Shown: positions 22,854 to 35,433, counted from the stretch's first letter. The stretch is 64,000 bases of DNA from Henckelia pumila (GCF_033568475.1 NW_027331831.1:7440001-7504000); one strand, 5' to 3'. Numbers and translations are program-made. The notes: a model not told the origin generated them from the letters alone.

Positions 22854-24588
22854 TTAGCAGAAGTCACCGCCCGCGGCCGCGGGCGGAATCTCAAAATGCC
22901 ACAACCTCCCCGTGCCTTTCACCAAATACTTCTTACACAGAAACTTTTCGGCGTACTGCTTCTCCACCTTGCGATCCACGTCGTGCAAAAACACGTGGGT
23001 CACGCCAGGTTTCTTCCTGTTCCTCGCCATCACCGCCGCCGAATAAATCGCGGCCATCCTCCCCGGCGCCTCCGCGAAGTACCCGCGCGGCGCATCCACC
23101 ATTATCAAGTCCCATTCCGTTTCGTACACCTTGTCTGATAACATGTTCAATGCTAATCTGCAAACGTACTTACGAATCTTAGATAACTAGTAGTTTCAAT
23201 AGATCTCGTGAAATCCATGGAAAAGATAATCCATTCATTTAATGAGCCACAAAAAACAACAAATGCGTCAGCAATTTGCACTACAAATTAATGATTTCGC
23301 AAACGTAGATCTACTGCGAGCTCGTACCAGACATTTTATTCGAAGGTTAGAACTTAGATGTACTAAAGTTAATGTATCCAACAATTTAAAATGAGCAAAA
23401 TGTACACGAAAGATTACACGTTGAGTTACACGTTGCACTTGAAATTAAATGAATATCTTTAATTTATTTTGAAAATATTTTTTTCAAATAAAATGGAAAG
23501 ACAATTTTGTTATTTCACGTGCATTGTGTAACTAAATCAATATATACACGTCGCATTTCCATTTAAAATTTTGTACTGGTTGGAGTACATATTTAATAAT
23601 AATATAATAATAAATAAACTATAAATCAACCAACACATGCAACGCATCTATTATATCGATTATTTAGAATATAATTGAAATTGATATTATTTTATCGATC
23701 ACAATTTCCAAATAGAGTTATAGTTGTAATTACTGCATTAAGTAATTCCATTATGTTTGCCAAATTCACATGTAGAACCGTAGGAGCCGACCTTTCCCTT
23801 CATAAATTCTAACACAAAAACTCTTACCTAAAATTCTTATATGAGACATTGTTAATTTTGTGACGAACATATCTTTTGTGAATAAGTCGGGTCGAACAAT
23901 TTCAAAATCATTTCGAAATGTAAATTGTACATAAAAATTATATATCGGATCTTCTTTTTTATATATATATATATATCACATTTGAGAAAAATAATGAAAA
24001 TTATTTCGAAAATCGAAGAACTTTAATTTGTTGGTGTTACCTGCATTTCTCGTTGCCGCGCAGGAACGATTTCTTGACGGAGCAGTCGGGCTCCTGCCGG
24101 TAATGGCGGAGAAGCTCGTCCGCCTCCGACAGCTGAGTTCTGTACTTGACGGTATCCGCCCTCAGCGCCGGCGCGTCTTTCAACACAGTCTGAACCCACT
24201 TGGGATCCTCCTCCAGGAACAACGTGGTTCCGCGTGGATTCAACGACGCCCACATGAGCGAATCGTGGCCCAGCCCGAATACCAGGAAGTTGCAAGGCGC
24301 CGCCGTGCTCAGAACGTCGAACGACAGCGTGATCTCGTCGAAAGATTGCTGGGGGACCACGCGCGACGTCGCGTAGTGCCGAATCGCTTCCATCTGAAGC
24401 GACGTCGCGTTGCCGGCTCCCCACGCGCCGCCGCGGCCACATGAGAGCAGGGAGGAGCTGGACGTCCCCAGGCGTAAGGAAATCAGAATCACGCCGCCGA
24501 TCAATCCAACCACCGCAAGAGCCAGAGACCACGTTTTCTCAGGGATGAACTTCTTGTATTGCAGCTGTTGATGATTGGTTTTATCCAT
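22854..24588 (-). CDS. DUF579 family protein, IRX15-like (copy B)
   Basis: Exons 24588-24041 and 23157-22854, split in phase 2 within an Arg codon (TGC AG|A) by an 883-bp GT-AG intron; 283 residues. A transmembrane helix at about 20-38 (SLALAVVGLIGGVILISL) after a short basic cytosolic tail (KKFIPEK) gives a type II Golgi topology. The DUF579 domain covers about 65-275: VPQQSFDEITLSFDVL, NFLVFGLGHDSLMWASLNP (His108), TTLFLEEDPKWVQ, WDLIMVDAPRGYF (about 198-210), EAPGRMAAIYSAAVMARNR, HVFLHDVDRKVEKQYAEKF, GRLWHFEIPP. All motifs usual for IRX15/IRX15-LIKE are intact. IRX15-type proteins are needed for normal xylan chains in secondary walls. It lies 5.6 kb from copy A in the same orientation, with the same intron position, so the two are a tandem duplication. 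A TATA-like ATATATTTAAA lies about 235 bp upstream (near 24820). Confidence 0.92.
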
Positions 24589-25743
24589 TTCTATCCGGCG
24601 TCGGGAAAGCCCAAATCAACGGCGTTTGAAATAGGATCCCATGGATGGGTGTTCAGATTAAGAAAATGAAAGACTCCGAGATAGAGTGGACTTTGTGATA
24701 ATAATGAAAATGGATTTCAAAATCTTTTCTTTAAACTAAAAAAGATGAGGTTTAATTTACAGAAGATGTTAATTGGGTTCACGTTCAAGAATGAAATGAC
24801 TTTGGGATCCTAGCTTTAAATATATGGTGGGTCTACGAAAGATCCGTGTGAACCAATCCAAGGATTATGCTCACAAATACGTACAAAATATCATTTTTTA
24901 AAAAAAATAAAATAAAAATAAAAAGACTGGTGAATTTCAAATGTAATATTCAATTCCATTCTACCAAACTGGATGTAAATTGTTACTTTTTTCCGTGACA
25001 TGCACCTCAAATGGGTCACGAGGGCTCTACAATGTAGATGCTAGTTGTGCTGTAAATAAAACAAAATAAAAGGTAGAAAAAACGTTAGATATACAGTAAT
25101 ACTCACACATCGTAACACATCGCTGAATATATAGAGTTGTATTTTGAAGTTATGAGAAAAAAAATCTCCGAGTAATTCTCTAGCTAGTAATATATTTTAG
25201 TAGCACAGTGTACATACATTAATTACGGCTGCATTACTTTACTTGCAGTATTAATTAAAACCAGTTACTGATCTATTTTAGATCAGTGCTAATCAAGTTG
25301 TTGCTCGCATGCCCAGATATATATCATCCCCTTGCTACGGTAGAGAAGCATTGGGAATTAGAGATTCTCTCCACTAACTAAAATGATTGTCATTTCGTAA
25401 TGAAATCATTGCATCCTATACACAAAGTCAAGTGATTGTTGGTGCTCTCAATGGTGTCAATAGCAATTAGCATATATATATATATATATATATTTGGGAA
25501 CTAAATCATTAAATCAAAAACGAAAAAAGGAATGACAAATGTTTTACATAGACACAAAACTCTATTACGATTTCACAGATCGATTTTATGAGATTGATAT
25601 TTGACATGATGCGAATCGTAAAAAAAAAAAAAAAAAAAAAAATTTACTATAAATATGGATCAAAACAATTCATCTCATTATTAATGACAATTGACATAAC
25701 CTAGTTCGTCTCACCAAAGAATTACATATAATCATAATGATCA
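24589..25743. other. Upstream region of IRX15-like B and intergenic DNA
   Basis: Expected to contain the leader and promoter of copy B. AT-rich, with an (AT)n run at 25466-25491 and an A-run at 25620-25641. No exon was recognised. Confidence 0.5.
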
Positions 25744-26300
25744 TGGGCGGATCTATTAAGGGGCAATGGAGGGCAGATGCTCCTCTTTGACTTTTGATAT
25801 CAAAGTACTAGTATGTTTTTAGATTTTAAAATTAAAATTATGCACATAAAATTAAGCCAATGATTTAGAAGCCAAAGGTTACCACTCCTTATGTCATTTA
25901 AGAATCGTCTTCGTAATGCAATGATAAATAAATATTTGAATTATAGTTCAATTACGTGTATTGAAAATGAGATATTACTTATTTTGTTTGTGTCTCGATT
26001 ATATAGGTCACATTTTTCTCAAATATATAGGCTTATATAATATATTTAGTGATCTTGTTTCTACTCTTTTACTAGTATATATACTCCTATTAAATAAGTT
26101 CTGAAAAAAGTGTAACCATTTTTGAATTAATTGAGTAGGATAAAATATGAATTTTGTGTGTAAATTTATTTTTTCAATGATTTTTCTTAATTTGTGAGTT
26201 TGAAAATTAAACATGTTGTCTATATAATTGAAACATATGAACTATTTTTTTTTCTTTGGTTCTTTGTCCTCCCTCAACAAAATTCCTGGATTCGCCCCTG
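25744..26300. mobile_element. Putative MITE with degenerate inverted ends
   Basis: The left end GGGCGGATC...GGAGGGCAG and the right end (inverse: GGGGCGAATCC...GAGGGAGG) mirror each other over about 40 bp. TAATGAT occurs just outside on both sides (25735 area and after 26300), possibly the target duplication. The interior is non-coding. The superfamily is unknown. Confidence 0.45.
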
Positions 26301-27287
26301 TTAATGATACATATAATTTATTACTATATATGTTACTTGATCATTCTATCTAAATATAAAAATAATGTTGTCAGCCAAGACTAATAATTTTTCGCCAAAC
26401 TTTATAAAAGAAAATACTTATAAGTATTAATGTATTCAATATTTTCACTGATCGCATTAAAATATTTGAAAACAATATAAAATAAATACATAATTAAACG
26501 AAAAATATTTTTGATTTCTTTTTTTAAAATTACATTTTGAAGATTGACCGCTTAATTCGGTTATCTAGCAAGTGCACTAGGTCAAGTAATAGTAAAATGG
26601 ACAGAGAGTCCAAGTATCTATCCCACAGGGACTGCAGTCAATTCTCAAGATTTAATTATTTTACTTAATCTAGACAAAATCATAAAGAGCAATTTGATTT
26701 TAATAAAATAAAAATTTAAAATAAAAAACTGCTTAAGAAATAAGAATTAAAATAGTTGAAGAAAAAATTAATTAAATTGAGACAACCAAGACACACACAG
26801 GTACCAAAAAAATTATGCAAATAAGTGGCAAATCTAAGATCCAGATTTAATCTTTAATCACGGTGAATTCTTCTAATTTATTTAACAGTCTATTTTTAGA
26901 ACAGTGAAACCTATTCAAATATTGACGGATCAATCTTTCGTAATTCAAATCAAATTCGAATGCATTGAGAATCGTGAGAATTCAGTTTTCACATAAAACC
27001 ACATACTGAAACCGAATACTATTTCTAGTCGGTTTAACCATATGTCAATTATTGAAGTGATCGAAATCAATTCCTAACCTTTCGACTCGGAATCAATTAA
27101 CATGCAAGTAAATAATTGACCAGGTTATTCACAAGAACAAAATATAAATCCAGCAATCAATAATTTGAAGAAAGATCCAAAAATCATAAATAAACATTCA
27201 AATATTCAACAAAAAATTGTTGGCTCAATCTCGTGGTATTAGTTGAATAAAAATTACTCAAATAATAAAATATAATTCAAACAAAAG

Positions 27288-28959
27288 TGTTATAACCTAG
27301 GGGGGGATTTAGGTTCTATTGACAACTTTAGCAATTTAAAGCAATTATGCTAGTACGCAAGCGGAAGACTTAAAGCAATCAAATATAAGTGCGGTAAATA
27401 AATGCGTAATGTAAATAAAGCAGTAAAAATGATAAGAGATGTTTATGGAAGTTCGATGAAAAATCGTCTACGTCTCCCCTTCTTGGTTAAGATCGATTAA
27501 CCAAGGATCCACTAGCACTTCAACGTCTTGACCTTGATGGCTCCAAAGATAGCCGTATAACTCAACACGATCACCGCGCCGATACAACTCGAACACTTGG
27601 CCTTAAGGGCTCCAAGGATAGCCTCAACACAATACACTTGGATTCACACTCAAGTGTTTACAAATATAACACAACACACTTGACTTCACACTCAAGTATT
27701 TACAACAATAGCACAACCAACTCACAAACTATTTTTACAAACACTCTCAAATATTTGAATATATCACACACACACTTTGATAGAGAAGATAGCTTGCAAA
27801 TGAGAGAGGAAATGAGTTGGGATGTCTCCAAATGACCTTGGATAACCTCTATTTATAGTTGGCGAAGATTTGAATCTGATTTGAGTGTATGGAGCATGTG
27901 TTGAGAAGTCAAGGAGTTACAAAAAGTGTTCGGCGCCGCTGCCTACTTTTTCCTAGCACTGAGCGGATTTTGTGGAAAAATCATATCTCACAATCTAACC
28001 GTTGGATTTATATAAAATTTAAACCGAAGCTTTAAAACACCTGGATCTTCATTCGGAACGGTGAAGATTTGATTTAAACAAATCAATCATGCCCAATATT
28101 TTTCGGAAGTCGCTTCATCATGTTTTCAAACTTGTTCTATGCAATAAATTTGAAAAATTCATATCTCCCAATCCATCCGTTGGATTGATTTGAAATTTGG
28201 ACAGAGGTTGTAAAACATCCTAAATCTAAATTGGATTGGTGGAAATTTGATTTGTATAACTCAATCATTCCCAGTTACTTTTTGAATTTGATTCTTCATC
28301 ATTTGCTTCATATTCTGCAGAAATAGGTATTGTGCAACTTTTGTGGAAAAATCATAACTCCATATCTAGCCGTTGAATTGATATGAAATTTTGATATAAG
28401 TTTGAAAACATCCTGATCTTGATGTTGATCGGTGGAGATTTTATTTGGTTGTCTCAAGCACGTCCAGTAATTTTCATAAGTTGATTCTTCATCCTTCGCT
28501 TCAAGTTCTGCAGAAATAGGTACTGCACAACTTTTGTGGAAAAATCATAACTCCCTATCTAGCCGTTGGATTTCTCTCATATTTTGACAGTACATGTAAA
28601 AATTCCTCATAAATATTATGACTGGTGAAGATTGGATTTCAATGCCTAGAAAATGCCCAGTAATTTTCGGAAGTTGTTGCTCCATACTTTGGCTTCTTCT
28701 TGTCTTTTTCTTCATATCTCTTAACATTGTTTCATCCATTCAATGAGCAATACAAGACTTTATAAATACATGTATAGCTTCAAAATAGCTTCCAAGAATT
28801 TAATCATCAATAAATCTAATCTGTAAAATCTCACTTTATATGGTTAGTAACAATTAACCGAGTTTTGTAATCATCAAAACATAATATTATTAGACTTGTT
28901 AATGCATTAAAAACATTAATCTCATATCACAAGATTTTGTATGCGTTTAAGGCGTAACA
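27288..28959 (-). mobile_element. Solo LTR, probably Ty1/copia (SIRE/Maximus-like), nested in repeat copy 1
   Basis: A 1672-bp segment starting TGTTATAACC and ending GGCGTAACA, flanked by AAAAG on both sides (27283-27287 and 28960-28964). On the minus strand it has a TATA motif (CTATAAATAGAGG near 27848-27860) and ends with a C-run and TAGGTTATAACA, as SIRE-like LTRs do. No internal region or partner LTR, hence a solo LTR. It contains four tandem units of about 190 bp. Confidence 0.8.
27970..28640. repeat. Four tandem units of about 190 bp inside the solo LTR
   Basis: Each unit contains 'aaaaatcata(a/t)ctcc..atcta.ccgttg' followed about 35 bp later by 'aaaacatcctgatctt' and then 'cggtg(a/g)agatt'. 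Starts are near 27975, 28150, 28343 and 28539. Confidence 0.8.
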
Positions 28960-29171
28960 AAAAGTTTAATAATAAAAAGAATAAAGAAAGAAAAACTCGA
29001 ATGGATCGTTCTTCAATCTCCAAGCCTCCTAGTCATCGCCTCTCTAATGCGATTCGAACCCAAATCTGCTTTTTTATCTTCTATTTATATGGCTTGAAAA
29101 GCCCATGAAATAAAGCCCGGCAAATCAAAAATTTTAATTTTCAAAAATTCTATATTTTCTGATTCTGCGAC

Positions 29172-29286
29172 ATGCACGAACCCTGAACATGGGTTCGTGC
29201 ATAGGTTCGTGCATTAAACTGGAACGCCGATATTTTTACGAAGATGCACGGACCCTTATCAAGACCCATACACGGGGTCCGTGCAT
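29172..29286. repeat. Two adjacent 12-bp-stem hairpins
   Basis: ATGCACGAACCC at 29172 pairs with GGGTTCGTGCAT ending at 29202 (7-nt loop). ATGCACGGACCC at 29244-29255 pairs with GGGTCCGTGCAT at 29275-29286. Both stems are perfect and differ from each other at one compensated position. Confidence 0.9.
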
Positions 29287-29959
29287 ACCTCCCTGCAGTG
29301 CAAATCATATCTCGAGTTCTAGCCGTCGGATTGAGCTGAAATTTGGAGAGCAGATTCAAAACATCTTGAATTTAATTTGTACGGTGGAGATCGGATTTGG
29401 GCCTATCTATCATTAAAAATAAATTTTTGACCATTTTTGCTTCGTAATTCATTCTTGTGGCTCTACTCTTGTTCCAAATTCTTGATTTCTACAATATTTC
29501 CTTCAAATAAAACCTCGAGAGTGAAATGCACATGCATGAGATTATTTATAAATAAAATATATAAAAACACACATGAATAAATATGAATGCATGCCAAATA
29601 TACATGAAAATAACACAAAATAATGCAGACAAAATGCACTTATCAAACATACTGTCTATTGAGAATACAAATTACATTTAAATATCTGCATTAATATCAT
29701 CATTTCATTTAATTTCAATAAAATTTTGGAACTGTGTTAATTTTATATATTTAGTTTCCACTAATTTTTAAAATATTAAATAATTTTTTTAGTTAATATT
29801 ATGTTTTACAACTTTTTAGCGAAGAGCCGTGAATTTATGGTATATTGACTATCTATGAATTGATAATATTGTTATGTATCTTAATCAAAATTTAATATAA
29901 AATATTTTATTTTAAATGTTCTCAAATTTAATTAAATTTTAATAAAAATATATTCATCT

Positions 29960-31533
29960 TGATGATTGACCGCTTAATTCGGTATTAAAAATAATTACTG
30001 ACAAACGTATCGGGTCAAGTTATAGTAAGTGAACAATGAGTCAAAGTATCGATCCCACATGGACTGTTGTCAATTTCCAAGATTTGATTATTTTACTTAA
30101 TCTAGACAAAATAATAGAAAGGATTTTGAATTAAAAAAACAAGAATTTAAAAATAAAAACTGCTTAAAAATAATAATTAAAATAACCGAAGATAAAATTA
30201 ATTAAAACGAGACAATCAAGACACATGCAGGTACCAAACAAATTATGCAAACAAGTGGCAAATCTAGGATTCAGATTTAATCTTAAATCACGGCGAATTC
30301 TCATAATTTATTTAAAAGTCTGTTTCTAGAACAGTTAAACCTATTCAAATATTAACGAATTATTTTTTATAATTCTAATCAAATTCAAATGCATTATGAA
30401 TTATGAGAATTCAGTTTTTACCTAAAGCCGCATACTGAAACCGAATATTATTTCTATCGGTTTAACCATGTGTCAATTGTTGGAGCGATCGAAATCAATT
30501 CCTCTTCTGTCGACTTGGAATCAATTAACAAGCAAGTAAATAGTTGATCAATTCCTCCTCTGTCGACTTGAATGCAAATTCAAATGCATTATGAATTATG
30601 AGAATTCAGTTTTTACCTAAAGCCGCATACTGAAACCGAATATTATTTCTAGTCGGTTTAATCATATGTCAATTGTTGGAGCGATCGAAATCAATTCCTC
30701 CTCTGTCGACTTGAAATCAATTAACAAACAAGTAAATAGTTGATCAGGTTATTCACAAGACATAATTTAAATATAACAATCAATAATATTAACAAAAATC
30801 CTAAATCCTAAATAAACATCCAAACATTCAACATAAAATTGTTTGACCCAATCTCGCGGTCTTGGTTGAAGAAAAACTACTCAATAGTTGAAAACAAAAT
30901 TCAAACAAGTTTAATAATCAGAATGGAAGAAAGGAAGAAAAACTCGATTGGAGCGTTCTTCAATCTCCAATCTTCCTAGCCGCCATCCACTCTCTCTGAT
31001 GTCGTGCGATTCGAACCCCAAATCTGTTCTTTTATCTTCTATTTATATGGCTTGTAAAGCCCATGAAATAAAGCCCGAAAAATCAAGGACTTTAATTTTC
31101 GAAAATTCTATTTTTATGATTCTGCGACATGCACGAGCCCTGGAGCCGAAATTTTCTTTTATTTATATACCTCTCTGCCAGGGCACAATTTTTTTGAAAA
31201 AATAATATCCCGAGTTCTAGTCGTCGGATGGAGCCAAAATTTGGACAGCAACTTCAAAACATCTTGAACTTGATTTTGAACGGTGGAGATTGAATTTGAT
31301 TCTCTCTAGCATTAAAATAGATTTTTGACTAGTGTTGCTCCGTAATTCATGCTTGCGGCTCTTCTCTTGCTCAAAAAATCATGATTTCTTCAATATTTCT
31401 ACAAAAATAAATCCGAAGAGTGAAATGCACACACATGCAATAAATCATAAATAAAAATTATAAAAAAACTATGAATGAATGCAAAATAAATATAAAAACA
31501 ACACCAAAATATGCACACAAAATGCATTTATCA
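29960..31533 (-). mobile_element. LTR-like repeat, copy 2
   Basis: Second copy of the 26541-29645 repeat, without the nested solo LTR, starting TTGATGATTGACCGC and ending GCATTTATCA. It carries an internal tandem duplication of about 200 bp. The two copies lie head to tail, about 310 bp apart, with many substitutions between them. Confidence 0.6.
30372..30770. repeat. Tandem duplication of about 200 bp inside repeat copy 2
   Basis: 'caaatgcattatgaattatg' and the following 150 bases, including 'taaagccgcatactgaaacc' and 'gagcgatcgaaatcaattcc', occur twice (starting near 30372 and 30580). Copy 1 has the block once. Confidence 0.85.
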
Positions 31534-32329
31534 ATGATTGACAAGAATTTTGAATTTTTAAAAAATATTTATTCATTTTTATAAATTTGATAGATAAAAA
31601 TAATATATGATTGATTAAATATATCTTTCTATTGTTTTATTATTATCAGCTGCAACGGTAAGAAATATATTTAACAACAAAATATTGTTACCTTCATTTG
31701 AAAATTATCTTAAATAATATAAATAATTTCAATATAATAATTTTTAAAATCTGAATATATTCATGAATAATAATAATTATAAATAATGATGCAAACACTT
31801 ATAGTTATTTGATGGGTATCACACATTTAATTATTTTAATTTTAATATAATTCTAATTAAAAATTAATAGAAAAGTTAAGTGACACAAATGGGTTCCCCC
31901 TAAAAGGGCTGAATGATAAAAATTAGTCCTATAGAGGTTTCACGTGATTTTAAATCCATCTCAATTTGTATATACATGACACTCAAATTCTCAATTTGAG
32001 GTAAGTGATTTTTTTAATATTCAAAAGCTTCGTACATCTGTTTATTTCAAGAGCTGATCGTTGACTTTAGCGTCACGAGATTTTGTCGGAGGATTAACCG
32101 ACGTTTTTAATGTTCATTTGTGAAGCAAATGACATCCTTAAAGAGATCAAATATTGAATTTCAAATCTCGTAGATGATCCATTAAAAAAGAAAATCATTC
32201 GAATTCCGGACCTTCTGATTCAATGCACCACCCGAATTCCAATGATATTCGAGGAGTTAATTTATTGCCCTCGTCATTATTAAATATACCATCAATAAAA
32301 TAATACTTCATGTACACAGATCAAATATC

Positions 32330-32374
<45 letters not shown>

Positions 32375-32822
32375 GAGGTTGATATGATTTGCAATGTCAA
32401 GTCACTCAAGCTGTGTGGGCGGGATCTATTATTATTGCCATTTGAGAAGACAGCTGGAGTATAAGAAAACAATACTCGATACAATGACTGAGTAATTCCA
32501 TATGCAGTCGTCACATCTGGGGCTCCATAATTTTTTTCAACTATTATCGTACATAATCCATGGTTAATAAGACAGTACTGTATTAATAATAATAATAATA
32601 ATAACAATAATTAATATAATAATAATTATTATAAAATAAAACATGGTTTGGCGTGGATGATCATAAGGATGTGATTGTTTTTCTTGTCATCCATTTGATA
32701 CAATTCTTGCGAATTATTTTGAAAACCAATTCTTATGAATTTGGATAGTCTAGAAAGCGCAAACAAGATCCTCATCGTTGATGTAATAATTGATTTTCCC
32801 GTCAACTTGTCTCGTTTTGACT
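31534..32822. other. AT-rich intergenic DNA with TTA microsatellites
   Basis: A (TTA)n run at about 32336-32371 and a (TAA)n run near 32584-32608. No exon was recognised. Confidence 0.55.
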
Positions 32823-33043
32823 AGGGCTGACATATCGTACAAAAATATCAAATTATATCAATATCGTACCGAATTTTTTTCGATGTACTTACATTTTTTC
32901 GGTATATCGACTTTTTTGATATTTATACGATATCAATATGGATTTTTTTTCATACCAAAATTTCAAAATTTTGATATCGATACTAATATAAATATTTTTG
33001 ATATCGATACTTTTGTTACGATATAGCGAAAAATCACCCTAAT
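32823..33043. mobile_element. Putative hAT-like MITE
   Basis: The left end TAGGGCTGACATATCGTAC and the inverse of the right end (TTAGGGTGATTTTTCGCTATATCG) share TAGGG and an ATATCGTA block. The interior repeats 'gatatcgatac' in both directions. The 8-bp flanks (GTTTTGAC and ATCTTGAA) match at only five positions, so target duplication is uncertain. Confidence 0.4.
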
Positions 33044-33793
33044 CTTGAATATATGATAACGAATAGTACTGTAATTGATAAATCCCTATTGTTACCCCAT
33101 CTCCGATTAAGTAAAATTTTCGGATCAATGGATGTTGGCCAACATCAATGGCCCAAATCATATTTGCAGATCAAATCAATTGATCTGCAAAGAAATCCGG
33201 TCCAGTTAATTGCTCTTCGGGTGGTATTAGATCGCCTTTGGGGCAGCCATCCGAAAGGCAACATGAACTTATCCCAAATTTTCTTCAACATTACATCTCA
33301 TATTAAATACGGGGAGAAAATAAAGCAAAACCCATTTCTTTTAGAGTCGATGTGTTGAAATATAAGAGTATATATTATATTTATTACAATGTTATGTTAA
33401 TTTTAAGTTAAAACTGCACTAAATAGTACAATGAGTTTGGAGGTGACCTAATATAACTATTGCAATAAAATATATTTGTATGTATATTTTATTATTTTGT
33501 ACTATAATTTAAATTAAAATCAATAACTTTTTTTTAAATTAAGAATTATTTAAAATTTTCGTAAGTTGCAAAACTTTTCTTCTTCATTTTGAAGTTCGAA
33601 ATTCTAAGTCATCCTATATTTTGCCAGCTCTTAAAATTTGAACAATTAACTTTGGTTAATAATTTTCATTTGATGCTATGTAGTTTCCTACATGTAATTT
33701 TGATTATATCGTTCAATTTTTTTGATAATTTAAATCATTTATATTTCAAAACTAGTATTGACGTGATACTACATATTATTATCGCATAATCGG
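33044..33793. other. AT-rich intergenic DNA
   Basis: No gene seen. The stretch at 33120-33290 is less AT-rich than its surroundings but shows no recognisable domain. Confidence 0.5.
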
Positions 33794-34005
33794 AGGTGAT
33801 TCTATGCTACATCGGGTGAAATACTCTCTAATTTTTTTGAGATGTTCGCGCGAACATCTCTCTAAATGACAAAAAATATCATGCTAAATGACAAAAAAGT
33901 ACAGGCGGGGTCCACATGATTTTTTTTCAGCAAGATATTCGCGCGAACATCTTAATAAAAAACATAAAAGGAGTGTATCTCACCCGATGTAGCATAGAAT
34001 CACCC
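33794..34005. mobile_element. Short MITE with long inverted repeats and two internal palindromes
   Basis: AGGTGATTCTATGCTACATC at the left is mirrored by the right end for about 34 bp. Flanks CATAATCGG and CATAACCGT match at 7 of 9 positions, hinting at a 9-bp Mutator-type duplication. Inside lie two near-identical palindromes (GATGTTCGCGCGAACATC and GATATTCGCGCGAACATC) near 33840-33858 and 33934-33952. Confidence 0.7.
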
Positions 34006-35125
34006 CATAACCGTCACACTGGCACATATTGGAAAAGGATATATAAGTATATATATATATATATATATATATATTCACTGATGGTTCTTTGTGAACCCAT
34101 GTCCGGTCTAGCAGTGTGGAATATATATAATATTAATATGTGAAAATTCATGCAAATAAAGTTTTGATGGAAGCGACAAAGATTAACGATAACCAACGTC
34201 GTAGATTCAATAGCCGAGGCGGACCTAACAATACTACACCATTATGCCTCATCTATGCGACAGTTTCAAAGCTTCACCAAATAAAATATGTCTTTTGTAT
34301 TTGTAGCTGCAAGAGCTGTGGGTTTCCATTTCAGTTATTGCCACCAATTATTATTCCCAACTCTCAACTTTTCCATGTAATTCGATCTTCAAACTAAAAT
34401 TAAATGTGATTTAATTCGATTTTGCAAAATATATGAGATTATCCAATTTCATAGCATCTGGGTAATCAGTCGATCTGGATAGACAAACTGCATGTTACTC
34501 CAACAACTTTTGAGGAATAAATTTTGTGACTCGTCACTTGCATCATGAATAACTATTAGATGATTCAAAAGTTTACCCAACAAAAACCTTTCGACAATCA
34601 AGTCAATGTCACACACAATGAAGTTCAAGTTTTAAAAAAATCTTGAAATATAATTTACGCCGAAAATATCCTATTTGTATGATTACCAAGGGCTTAATGG
34701 GCTTTGGACGTACATAGATGGATCACTAAATCTCGCTGCTTGACGTGTATATTAAAATTTTGATTGATTATTCATTTTTACTTGTTAAATATTTGGTTCA
34801 AGATCTACAAAATATTAATGTCATGCACATTTTTTTTCCCCAAAATATGTTATTTTATCATGTATCTATCATCATTTCATGCACGATCAAGCCGTATCTA
34901 AATATAACCAAGTCCAATTTAATTTGTTTGAATAGACTTAAATAATTTATACTATAGCCAATCAAATCTCAATTTTCAATAGAAAAAAAAATTTCATTTT
35001 AAATTCAAATTTTGATTCGAACCTAGCCCATTTTAGGAAAGGTAATTTTCAATACTGGTGATTTGTTTTTTTTGAGAGGATGATTTTTTTTTAAATTTTC
35101 CCTTTCTTTATAGAAATATAGACAC
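34006..35125. other. AT-rich intergenic DNA
   Basis: Contains an (AT)n run near 34049-34073. No gene recognised. The last part leads into the promoter of the zinc-finger gene. Confidence 0.5.
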
Positions 35126-35170
35126 ATGTCATCGCCACGGTGTCATTTTTCGAAGTCATTACTCCGTTCA

Positions 35171-35376
35171 TGGGCCGGCCTGTCCTATTTGACATGTCTA
35201 GATATATTACTTTTAGCAAAACCAAATAATAAGGGCCTCGAGGCCCATCTTGTTAGGGCCCGTTTTAATAGTGGGGATATCGTATATCATATTAGAAACG
35301 TTGTTAACTGGGGTGCTTGCGTTGCGTCACTTTCTTACCCTAACGTCGGGCTCGCTCGATCCCGTGGCAAAACCCT
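35171..35376 (+). promoter_or_regulatory. Site II elements and telobox upstream of the zinc-finger gene
   Basis: TGGGCC at 35171-35176 and GGCCCA at 35242-35247 are site II motifs (TCP targets); AAACCCT at 35370-35376 is a telobox. The ATG follows at 35434. This combination is typical of plant genes for growth and RNA or protein metabolism. No TATA box is obvious. Confidence 0.6.
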
Positions 35377-35433
35377 CGATACAAAGCAAGAAAATTTTCT
35401 CGTCTTCTTTAATTATTCAGATTTATTCATACA

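Larger units (their letters stand above)
26541..29645 (-). mobile_element. LTR-like repeat (Athila/Tat-style ends), copy 1, with nested solo LTR
   Basis: Read on the minus strand it begins TTGATAAGTGCATTTTGT and ends AGCGGTCAATCTTCA, with 'cctgtgggatagatact' and 'ttactattacttgacc' before the end. Such ends are typical of LTRs of plant Athila/Tat-like gypsy elements. It aligns with copy 2 (29960-31533) over its whole length apart from a nested insertion at 27288-28959. No clear target duplication was found, and there is no internal coding region, so it looks like a solo LTR or fragment. Confidence 0.6.

Noticed and set aside
22535-23182. A 215-codon open frame on the plus strand
   Set aside because: It is the antisense of exon 2 of IRX15-like B plus A-rich 3' flank; the minus-strand reading carries the conserved domain.
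29957-31542. A 9-bp target duplication (ATGATTGAC) around LTR-like repeat copy 2
   Set aside because: GATTGAC also opens copy 1, so it belongs to the repeat itself and the match on the right is likely chance.
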